DNA of 6,036 bases from Bacteroidota bacterium (GTDB lineage Bacteria; Bacteroidota; Bacteroidia; Chitinophagales; Chitinophagaceae), in assembly GCA_025361325.1 (NCBI GenBank), contig JANYAL010000297.1:1-6036 (forward strand), in the 5' to 3' direction. The position numbers and the translations under genes are program-made. The number at the start of each line of letters is the position of its first letter. Position 1 is the stretch's first letter. Shown one piece after another: positions 1-5,244 of the stretch. Under the pieces are notes generated by a model. It worked only from the letters and a program-made list of their open reading frames with translations. It made no database searches and was not told the DNA's origin.

Positions 1-354
1 CCAAATAACAAAAGGGGTGAAGTAGGTCTTACTTATATCTACGGTATCGGACGTTCCACCGCCAAATACATTCTCACTAAAGCAAATGTAGACTTTGCCA
101 AGAAAGTAAACCAGTGGAATGATGAGGAGCAGACCGCCATCCGTAATGTAATCAGCGGTGAATTCAAAACAGAAGGTGCTTTACGAAGCGAAACCCAAAT
201 GAACATCAAACGCTTACTGGATATCGCTTGTTACCGCGGATTACGCCACCGTAAGGGCTTGCCAGTTCGCGGCCAACGTACCCGTACTAACAGCCGTACG
301 CGGAAAGGAAAACGCAAGACCGTTGCCGGTAAGAAGAAAGTGGCCAAGAAATAA
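1..354 (+). CDS. rpsM: 30S ribosomal protein S13 (uS13), 5'-truncated by window edge
   Basis: S13 sits in the head of the small subunit, contacts 16S rRNA and the P-site tRNA, and forms intersubunit bridges with the 50S subunit. The frame is open from base 1 to a TAA at 352-354, giving 117 residues. The start [19 protein letters not shown] corresponds to about residue 10 of full-length S13, so roughly nine N-terminal residues lie outside the window and the complete protein would be about 126 residues, normal for the family. The hallmark basic stretch [20 protein letters not shown] begins at in-window residue 80 and is followed by the Lys-rich C-terminal tail that reaches toward the tRNAs. It is the first gene of the rpsM-rpsK-rpsD-rpoA-rplQ order seen here. 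There is no sign of frameshift or degradation. Identification is secure; only the start is unseen. Confidence 0.98.
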   Translation, partial: PNNKRGEVGLTYIYGIGRSTAKYILTKANVDFAKKVNQWNDEEQTAIRNVISGEFKTEGALRSETQMNIKRLLDIACYRGLRHRKGLPVRGQRTRTNSRTRKGKRKTVAGKKKVAKK

Positions 355-497
355 GTATAAGTAGATGTGTAAATAAACAGATTAATAATGACTTCGTAGT
401 AAGAATCAGCACCAGATAGCGGGAAGTCGGCAGGAGGGTTGGTTCAGCCCAATGAACACTGGGATAAAATTTTAAAGATTACCTATCTAAAGCAATT
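355..497 (+). other. rpsM-rpsK spacer with candidate structured leader and an isolated AGGAGG
   Basis: This 143-nt spacer has an A/T-rich first third and a G-rich middle (about 408-450). Visible elements are a 6-bp inverted repeat GACTTC (390-395) / GAAGTC (423-428); a perfect consensus Shine-Dalgarno hexamer AGGAGG at 432-437; an ATG at 452 that opens a seven-codon frame (MNTGIKF) ending in TAA at 473-475; and two small overlapping stems, GTTCA 442-446 / TGAAC 453-457 and CCCA 448-451 / TGGG 460-463. The AGGAGG lies 60 nt before the rpsK start, too far to serve it. No TAnnTTTG promoter box or terminator is evident. The leader role is inference. Confidence 0.35.
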
Positions 498-896
498 ATG
501 GCAAAAGCACAAAGCGCTAAAGCAGCTGCAAAAAAGAGAGTTGTAAAGGTTGACATTTACGGAGACGCGCACGTAACAGCAAGTTTCAACAACATCATCA
601 TCAGTCTAACCAACAAGCAGGGCCAGGTCATTTCCTGGTCTTCAGCCGGTAAGATGGGCTTCAAAGGCTCCAAGAAGAACACTCCGTATGCAGCACAGAT
701 GGCAGCTGCTGATGCAGCCAAAACAGCTTTGGATGCAGGGCTAAAAAGAGTGGATGTTTATGTAAAAGGCCCCGGTTCCGGACGCGAAGGCGCTATTCGC
801 TCCCTTTCCCAGAACGGGATCGAGATAGCCATGATCAAAGATGTTACCCCGTTACCGCATAATGGGTGCAGGCCTCCGAAGAAAAGAAGAGTTTAA
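498..896 (+). CDS. rpsK: 30S ribosomal protein S11 (uS11)
   Basis: S11 belongs to the platform of the 30S subunit, where it binds 16S rRNA and borders the mRNA exit region near the anti-Shine-Dalgarno sequence. The 132-residue product matches the family length (129 in E. coli). Recognisable blocks are [20 protein letters not shown] near residues 23-42, the glycine-rich [21 protein letters not shown] segment just after it, [15 protein letters not shown] in the second half, and the near-universal ending [18 protein letters not shown]. The ATG at 498 is chosen because it gives a standard basic N-terminus ([14 protein letters not shown]) and the first conserved block follows at the expected distance. 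The start has no Shine-Dalgarno sequence; its upstream region is A/T-rich, as usual for Bacteroidota. It follows rpsM by 143 nt and precedes rpsD by 186 nt. Confidence 0.99.
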   Translation: MAKAQSAKAAAKKRVVKVDIYGDAHVTASFNNIIISLTNKQGQVISWSSAGKMGFKGSKKNTPYAAQMAAADAAKTALDAGLKRVDVYVKGPGSGREGAIRSLSQNGIEIAMIKDVTPLPHNGCRPPKKRRV

Positions 897-1082
897 TTAT
901 TTACTTTGTTAGATTTAAAGTTTAATATCTCTTCCTGTTTCAGGTATCCTGCTGAATTGAAGTATTTTTTAAACCTGTAATCAACAGTATACAATACTTA
1001 AGAAATTTATAACTGGGTGCACCATTCATTTTAAAAGGTCTTTATAATGATGCACCGACACTAAAAGACCACTACTATACTT
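897..1082 (+). other. rpsK-rpsD spacer, the presumed rpsD leader, with several competing stems
   Basis: At 186 nt this is the longest gap in the ribosomal cluster. It contains no credible open frame and no consensus promoter (TTACTTTG at 901-908 is a one-mismatch box without a TTG upstream). It does contain several pairings: CCTG 934-937, CAGG 941-944 and CCTG 948-951, where the middle element can pair either way; AAGTATT 960-966 with AATACTT 993-999, competing with the tight hairpin AGTAT 986-990 / ATACT 994-998; and the interlocking stems at 1016-1070, listed separately. Taken together this looks like a regulatory mRNA leader. The pairings are seen directly; the function is inferred. Confidence 0.4.
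1016..1070 (+). promoter_or_regulatory. candidate H-type pseudoknot in the rpsD leader (possible S4 autoregulatory site)
   Basis: Stem 1 pairs GGTGCA (1016-1021) with TGCACC (1051-1056) and continues, after a 4-nt bulge CCAT, as TCATT (1026-1030) with AATGA (1046-1050). The 15-nt loop of that hairpin contains GGTCTTT (1037-1043), which is perfectly complementary to AAAGACC (1064-1070) downstream of the hairpin. The two stems therefore cross, with linkers of 6, 2 and 7 nt. The 3' strand of stem 2 ends 12 nt before the rpsD ATG, inside the ribosome landing zone. S4 represses its own synthesis through a pseudoknot in the E. coli rpsM leader and through the rpsD leader in Bacillus. Applying that here is inference. 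Confidence 0.35.
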
Positions 1083-1688
1083 ATGGCACGTTACACTGGC
1101 CCCAAAACAAAAATCTCCAGGATCTTCGGAGAACCGATCACCGGAAATGGTAAATGGCTCACCAAAAACAGCAACCCTCCAGGTATGCATGGAGCAACCC
1201 GCAAACGTAAGACACTCGGTGAGTACGCCTTGCAATTGCGTGAGAAACAAAAAGCAAAATACACCTATGGACTCCTGGAGAAACAGTTCCGTAAAACATT
1301 TGATGAAGCCGCACGCCGCAAGGGGGTGACCGGTGAGAACCTCATCAAACTACTGGAAGCTCGTCTGGACAATACTGTATTCCGACTGGGAATTGCGCCC
1401 AGCAGACAGGCCGCCCGGCAGCTGGTATCCCACAAACATATCACGGTTAACGGCGAAGTGGTGAATATACCCTCCTATAGTTGTTCACCCGGTGATGTGA
1501 TTGGGTTAAAGAACAAGAGTGCCGCCAATGTCGCTATCAGTGGTAACCTGCGTGGCAAGAATGCTAAGTTCAACTGGCTCGAATGGAATGAAGGTGAAGT
1601 AAAAGGCACGTTCATTGCATACCCGGAAAGGGAAAGCGTACCCGAAAATATCAAGGAACAATTGATCGTGGAATTGTATTCCAAGTAA
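1083..1688 (+). CDS. rpsD: 30S ribosomal protein S4 (uS4)
   Basis: S4 is a primary 16S rRNA-binding protein that nucleates assembly of the 30S body and lines the mRNA entry tunnel. In several bacteria it also represses translation of ribosomal-protein mRNA. The product has 201 residues, normal for the family. The N-terminus [18 protein letters not shown] is typical, and [10 protein letters not shown] (34-43) lies in the N-terminal domain. The S4 RNA-binding fold spans about 91-155, with the signature [20 protein letters not shown] near 93-112 and the turn [16 protein letters not shown]. The four zinc-binding cysteines found near the N-terminus of some S4 proteins are absent; the only cysteine is C134, so this is a zinc-free form. 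The ATG at 1083 gives the canonical start and has no Shine-Dalgarno sequence. rpoA follows 42 nt after the stop. Confidence 0.99.
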   Translation: MARYTGPKTKISRIFGEPITGNGKWLTKNSNPPGMHGATRKRKTLGEYALQLREKQKAKYTYGLLEKQFRKTFDEAARRKGVTGENLIKLLEARLDNTVFRLGIAPSRQAARQLVSHKHITVNGEVVNIPSYSCSPGDVIGLKNKSAANVAISGNLRGKNAKFNWLEWNEGEVKGTFIAYPERESVPENIKEQLIVELYSK

Positions 1689-1730
1689 TTTTCCCGACAC
1701 GAATTAATTATTAATAACTAATATTTTAAT

Positions 1731-2726
1731 ATGGCAATCTTAAATTTCGTAAAACCCGATAAGATAGTTCTTCAGAAAGCAACAGAATTTGAGGCACAGT
1801 TCGAATTCCGCCCGCTGGAACCCGGATATGGTGTCACGATTGGCAATTCCTTACGCAGGGTATTGCTGAATTCGCTGGAAGGGTATGCTATCATCGGTAT
1901 CAATATCGCCGGTGCTGACCATGAGTTTGCAACACTGAAAGGAATCACCGAAGATGTTACGGAGATTATCCTGAACTTAAAACAGGTTCGTATCAAAAAG
2001 AAAGTCGATCATGAAGTAGCCCTGGAAAAGCTGAACATATCTATTAAAAACAAGTCTGAGTTCACGGCCGGAATGATTGGCGATGCATCCCCTTCCTTTG
2101 AAGTGATGAACCCTGAACTTCTGATCTGCACCATGGACACCAGTGCCAAACTGGATATGGAGATCACTATCGGCAAAGGCCGCGGATACGTTCCTGCCGA
2201 AGAAAACAAGGAAAAAAGCTCACATTTTGGGTATATTCCTGTTGACGCCATCTATACGCCCATCAAGAATGTGAAATATTCAATTGAGAACACCCGTGTT
2301 GAGCAAAGGACCGATTTTGAGAAACTGATTATAGATGTGATCACCGACGGGACGATACATCCAGAGGAAGCGGTTAAACAAGCCAGCCGCATCCTGATAC
2401 AACACCTGATGATCATCACGGATGAAAATATCACGTTCGACAATAAGGAAGAGAAGAAAGAAGATCTGGTAGATGAACAGACGCTGCAGCTTCGTAAAAT
2501 TCTTAAAACACCGCTCGAAGATCTGGATCTTTCTGTTCGTGCATTTAATTGCCTGAAAGCCGCGAAGATCAATTCACTTAGCGAATTGGTGCAGTATGAA
2601 CAGGAAGACCTGATGAAATTCAGGAACTTCGGACAGAAATCCCTGAGCGAGATTGAACAGGTATTGCATGAAAGGGGATTGAGCTTTGGTATGGACCTGA
2701 GCAAGCTGAAACTGGATGATGAATAA
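1731..2726 (+). CDS. rpoA: DNA-directed RNA polymerase subunit alpha
   Basis: Alpha dimerises to start RNA polymerase assembly; its C-terminal domain contacts promoter UP elements and activators. The 331-residue length is close to the 329 of E. coli. The N-terminal domain (about 1-230) carries the dimerisation signature RPLEPGYGVTIGNSLRRVLL near residues 27-46. A charged linker rich in E, K and D (about 235-258) leads to the C-terminal domain, where LDLSVRAFNCLKAAKI and FRNFGQKSLSEIEQVL are the helix-hairpin-helix DNA-binding parts. By motif alignment R270, N273, C274, G301, K303 and S304 correspond to E. coli R265, N268, C269, G296, K298 and S299, so the DNA-contact set is intact. The ATG at 1731 follows a nearly pure A/T stretch (about 1701-1730), an unstructured leader suited to initiation without Shine-Dalgarno pairing. 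Confidence 0.99.
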   Translation: MAILNFVKPDKIVLQKATEFEAQFEFRPLEPGYGVTIGNSLRRVLLNSLEGYAIIGINIAGADHEFATLKGITEDVTEIILNLKQVRIKKKVDHEVALEKLNISIKNKSEFTAGMIGDASPSFEVMNPELLICTMDTSAKLDMEITIGKGRGYVPAEENKEKSSHFGYIPVDAIYTPIKNVKYSIENTRVEQRTDFEKLIIDVITDGTIHPEEAVKQASRILIQHLMIITDENITFDNKEEKKEDLVDEQTLQLRKILKTPLEDLDLSVRAFNCLKAAKINSLSELVQYEQEDLMKFRNFGQKSLSEIEQVLHERGLSFGMDLSKLKLDDE

Positions 2727-2841
2727 CTCCTTCCTGCTGTCCCCTGAAAGGAAAATATTGAAGAGACCAATAGTTTGAATTTTTTATAAACAAGTATTCT
2801 GTAATTCCTGACACGGTACAGAAGAAATAAAACCAAAAGTC
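2727..2841 (+). other. rpoA-rplQ spacer with a candidate leader hairpin
   Basis: This 115-nt spacer holds a perfect 7-bp inverted repeat, TTCTGTA (2797-2803) and TACAGAA (2817-2823), with a 13-nt loop. Its 3' arm ends 18 nt before the rplQ ATG. Upstream, TATTG (2756-2760) / CAATA (2768-2772), flanked by AAA/TTT after one mismatch, is followed by six Ts at 2780-2785. That gives a weak, A/T-rich terminator-like or pausing arrangement. No convincing promoter box is present, so rplQ is probably read through from rpoA. The function of either element is unproven. Confidence 0.3.
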
Positions 2842-3402
2842 ATGCGTCACGGAAACAAGAACAATAACCTGAGCAGGACCGCTTCTCACCGGAAAGCGCT
2901 CCTCATGAATTTAGGCTGCCAGCTCATCACCCACAAAAGGATCACCACCACACTCGCCAAGGCCAAGGCCCTACGCACGTATATTGAGCCACTGCTTACC
3001 AAAACAAAGAATACATCAAGTAAAGAGGCCATCATGCATAATCACCGTATTGTGTTCAGTTACCTGAACGACAAGGATGCGGTCAAGGAGTTATTCACTG
3101 TAGTTGCCCCGAAGATCGCTGCCAGGCCGGGCGGTTATACCCGCATCATCAAACTGGGAGCCAGGATCGGAGATAATGCAGAGATAGCCATGATAGAACT
3201 GGTCGATTTCAATGAAATATACGGTAAAGGAACAGCTAAAGCCACTGAAACGGCCAAGAAGACAAGGCGTGCAGGAGGAGGCTCCAGGAAAAAAGCGACG
3301 GACACCGCAAACACAGAGGCTGCGACACCGGAAATTGAGCAGGCTACAGATAATAAGGTGGAAGTAGTTCCCCCTTTGAAGAAATCCAAAGCTTCTAAAT
3401 AG
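2842..3402 (+). CDS. rplQ: 50S ribosomal protein L17 (bL17) with extended C-terminal tail
   Basis: L17 is a bacterial-specific 23S rRNA-binding protein of the large subunit, located near the polypeptide exit tunnel region. The conserved core spans about residues 1-127: [20 protein letters not shown], then [18 protein letters not shown], then [21 protein letters not shown], ending at [10 protein letters not shown]. After it comes a low-complexity tail of about 59 residues rich in Ala, Lys, Thr and Glu, ending KKSKASK. The total of 186 exceeds the 127 of E. coli; extended tails on L17 are, to my knowledge, common in Bacteroidota. The ATG at 2842 is set by the invariant MRHG start and lacks a Shine-Dalgarno sequence. 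It is the last gene of the ribosomal cluster; a terminator follows 47 nt after the stop. Confidence 0.98.
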   Translation: MRHGNKNNNLSRTASHRKALLMNLGCQLITHKRITTTLAKAKALRTYIEPLLTKTKNTSSKEAIMHNHRIVFSYLNDKDAVKELFTVVAPKIAARPGGYTRIIKLGARIGDNAEIAMIELVDFNEIYGKGTAKATETAKKTRRAGGGSRKKATDTANTEAATPEIEQATDNKVEVVPPLKKSKASK

Positions 3403-3449
3403 ATCATCATCCCCCGCAAAGGGGAAAAAACTAACTGTTTACTAAAAGG

Positions 3450-3474
3450 CTCCGGTACAAAACCGGAGTTTTTT
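3450..3474 (+). terminator. Rho-independent terminator after rplQ
   Basis: A perfect 7-bp stem, CTCCGGT (3450-3456) / ACCGGAG (3462-3468), closes the 5-nt loop ACAAA and is followed directly by six Ts (3469-3474). G/C content in the stem and the adjacent U-tract make this a textbook intrinsic terminator for the ribosomal-protein transcript. A smaller CCCC(C)/GGGG inverted repeat lies just upstream at 3411-3424. No comparable structure is visible after carA or aroQ. Confidence 0.9.
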
Positions 3475-3532
3475 ATGCATCCTTTTTTTATCAAATCAAT
3501 TCTTTACTCCCCCCGGATGTGAAAAATTTTAT

Positions 3533-3564
3533 TTGCTGTATATTAAATTGAATCACTTTCTTTG
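3533..3564 (+). promoter_or_regulatory. candidate Bacteroidota-type promoter of carA
   Basis: TTG at 3533-3535 (within TTTG) and TTTCTTTG at 3557-3564 are separated by 21 nt. They match the TTG / TAnnTTTG pattern of the Bacteroidota primary sigma factor, with one mismatch in the -7 box (TT instead of TA). The site lies downstream of the rplQ terminator and 15 nt before the carA ATG, implying a very short 5' leader. The position supports it; the sequence match alone is modest. Confidence 0.45.
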
Positions 3565-3579
3565 CAAAACCTTTAACAC

Positions 3580-4680
3580 ATGCCCCTTCCCCAAACACCC
3601 GCGGTATTGATCCTGGCAGACGGAACCGTCATGCAGGGCCACGCCTTTGGCAAGATCGGTACGGCGACCGGAGAGATATGTTTCAATACCGGCATGACTG
3701 GTTACCAGGAAGTATTCACGGATCCCAGCTATTATGGCCAGGTGCTCATCATGAACAATGTGCATATCGGAAATTACGGAGTAAAGGCCGCAGATGTGGA
3801 AAGTGATAGCGTCAAAGTAAAAGCAGTAATCGGACGTAACCTTACCGAAAAGTACAGCCGTTTTCTGGCCGACACCTCCCTGCAGGATTATTTCGAGGTC
3901 CAGCAGGTAGTGGCCATCGATGGCATCGACACCCGGGCATTGGTTACGCATATACGCAAAGAAGGAGCTATGAACTGCATCGTATCATCCGGAACGAACA
4001 ACGTGGCTGAATTAAGGGCCGCGCTTGAAAAAGTTCCTTCCATGGATGGTCTAGAACTGGCTTCATCGGTAAGCACAGAAAGATCATATTTCATGGGTGA
4101 TGAAAAAAGCCCGGTCCGTATTGCTGTACTTGATTTCGGTATCAAGAAGAATATTCTTCATTGCCTGGTTGAAAGAGGGGCCTATGTAAAAGTGCATAAC
4201 GCCCGCACCACCTATGAGGAATTGCAGGAATTCAGTCCCAGCGGTTATTTCATAAGCAACGGACCCGGCGATCCTGCACCCATGACTTATGCCGTTGATA
4301 CCGTAAAAAAGATCCTGTTGACCCGTAAGCCCCTGTTTGGCATCTGCCTTGGGCACCAATTGCTTGCATTGGCCAATGGTATCTCCACTTTTAAAATGCA
4401 CCATGGACACCGGGGATTGAACCACCCGGTAAAGAATATTATCAGTGGTAAATGCGAGATCACCACACAGAATCACGGTTTTGGTATTGATCCTGATATG
4501 GTCAGGCAAAATGCAAATATGGAAATTACACATATTAACTTGAATGATGACAGCATCGAAGGGATTCGCATACTTGACAGACCTGCCTTTTCCGTTCAAT
4601 ACCACCCTGAAGCAACACCAGGGCCCCATGATAGCAGGTACCTGTTTGATGAATTCATGGACATGGTCAGGAAAAACTGA
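3580..4680 (+). CDS. carA: carbamoyl-phosphate synthase small (glutaminase) subunit
   Basis: CarA hydrolyses glutamine and channels ammonia to CarB, which makes carbamoyl phosphate in the cytoplasm for pyrimidine and arginine synthesis. The 366 residues are close to the family norm (382 in E. coli). The N-terminal CPSase small-chain domain (about 8-150) shows LILADGTVMQGHAFG, TGEICFNTGMTGYQEV and the DGIDTRALVTHIR segment. A class I glutamine amidotransferase domain begins near V179 (VRIAVLDFGIKKNIL) and contains SNGPGDP (N227-P232), the nucleophile C256 in GICLGHQ, and catalytic H342 and E344 in QYHPEATPGPHD. The triad is complete, so the enzyme should be active. The ATG at 3580 gives the expected short lead-in and lies 15 nt after a candidate promoter. 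carB is not in the window and must be elsewhere; aroQ follows after 75 nt. Confidence 0.98.
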   Translation: MPLPQTPAVLILADGTVMQGHAFGKIGTATGEICFNTGMTGYQEVFTDPSYYGQVLIMNNVHIGNYGVKAADVESDSVKVKAVIGRNLTEKYSRFLADTSLQDYFEVQQVVAIDGIDTRALVTHIRKEGAMNCIVSSGTNNVAELRAALEKVPSMDGLELASSVSTERSYFMGDEKSPVRIAVLDFGIKKNILHCLVERGAYVKVHNARTTYEELQEFSPSGYFISNGPGDPAPMTYAVDTVKKILLTRKPLFGICLGHQLLALANGISTFKMHHGHRGLNHPVKNIISGKCEITTQNHGFGIDPDMVRQNANMEITHINLNDDSIEGIRILDRPAFSVQYHPEATPGPHDSRYLFDEFMDMVRKN

Positions 4681-4755
4681 ACGTATCACATGAACAGGAT
4701 CCGTTAATTTCTGGTATAATTCATTCAATTCAGATTAATTCGTATAATTCGCATC
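4681..4755 (+). other. carA-aroQ spacer with repeated ATTC words
   Basis: This 75-nt A/T-rich spacer contains five ATTC words within 4717-4750, including a 9-bp direct repeat GTATAATTC at 4714-4722 and 4742-4750. No terminator hairpin, Shine-Dalgarno sequence or convincing TAnnTTTG box is seen, so aroQ may be transcribed together with carA. The repeat may be chance in A/T-rich DNA. Confidence 0.3.
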
Positions 4756-5184
4756 ATGAGGATTGCAATCATCAACGGACCTAACCTAAATCTCCTGGGA
4801 AAGCGTGAGCCGGATAAATATGGCCATCAGTCGTTCGAATCATTCCTGCAGGAACTGCAACAGGATCACCCGCAGGTTGAACTTGCCTATTTTCAAAGCA
4901 ATGTGGAGGGCGAACTGATCGATGCCATCCAACGGGAAGGATTTTCTGCGGATGGTATTATCCTGAACCCCGGCGGATATACGCATACATCGGTGGCGAT
5001 CGGCGATGCCATTGCAGCAGTGACAACCCCAGTCATTGAAGTACACATTACCAATATCTTTTCCAGGGAAGATTTCCGTAAACTATCCTATGTATCAGGC
5101 AAGGCAAAAGGTGTGATCAGCGGCCTGGGCCTGAAGGGTTATGCACTGGCATTGCAATGGTTCTGTGAACAATCAGAAAAATGA
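4756..5184 (+). CDS. aroQ: 3-dehydroquinate dehydratase, type II
   Basis: This enzyme converts 3-dehydroquinate to 3-dehydroshikimate, the third step of the shikimate pathway leading to aromatic amino acids and folate. It is the dodecameric type II form, unrelated in fold to AroD. The 142-residue length is typical. The N-terminal signature INGPNLNLLGKREP (6-19) is followed by R17 and the catalytic Y22 on the flexible active-site loop. FQSNVEGELID (46-56), LNPGGYTHTS (70-79, with N71 and H77 in the substrate site) and EVHITN (95-100, with catalytic H97) come next; R108 lies just beyond, and KGVISGLGLKGYALAL closes the fold. All expected catalytic positions are filled. The ATG at 4756 starts right at the first beta strand, as in homologues, without a Shine-Dalgarno sequence. 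The gene converges on the parvulin gene; the stops are 60 nt apart. Confidence 0.97.
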   Translation: MRIAIINGPNLNLLGKREPDKYGHQSFESFLQELQQDHPQVELAYFQSNVEGELIDAIQREGFSADGIILNPGGYTHTSVAIGDAIAAVTTPVIEVHITNIFSREDFRKLSYVSGKAKGVISGLGLKGYALALQWFCEQSEK

Positions 5185-5244
5185 TGCTTCCGCAGTGGCT
5201 GGGTGATAGGGTTTCTCCTAATTCCAACTTTCATTTCAGTTCCT
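5185..5244. other. convergent spacer between aroQ and the parvulin gene
   Basis: These 60 nt separate two convergent genes, where a bidirectional terminator would be expected. I see no strong G/C stem followed by a T-run on either strand, so termination here may be Rho-dependent or rely on a weaker structure. Confidence 0.5.

Noticed and set aside
901..908. TTACTTTG as a promoter for rpsD
   Set aside because: It has one mismatch to TAnnTTTG and no TTG at 19-21 nt upstream, and it immediately follows the rpsK stop in a continuous operon.
2756..2785. Terminator between rpoA and rplQ
   Set aside because: The stem is almost entirely A/T with a mismatch, and the T-run is offset from it. It is too weak to call as a terminator, so it is kept only as a possible pause.
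2252..2836. 194-residue minus-strand open frame opposite rpoA
   Set aside because: It is antisense to the conserved alpha subunit; the Ser/Arg/Cys-rich translation is typical of a shadow frame.
3411..3424. CCCC-GCAAA-GGGG as an intrinsic terminator
   Set aside because: The stem is followed by As on the + strand and by no T-run on the - strand, so it cannot act as a standard terminator.
3135..3494. 119-residue minus-strand open frame across rplQ and its terminator
   Set aside because: It lies antisense to a certain gene and runs through the terminator hairpin; its composition mirrors the L17 codons and matches no family I know.
4084..4728. 214-residue minus-strand open frame opposite carA
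   Set aside because: It is antisense to the catalytic half of carA, which has an intact triad; there is no recognisable domain or start signal.
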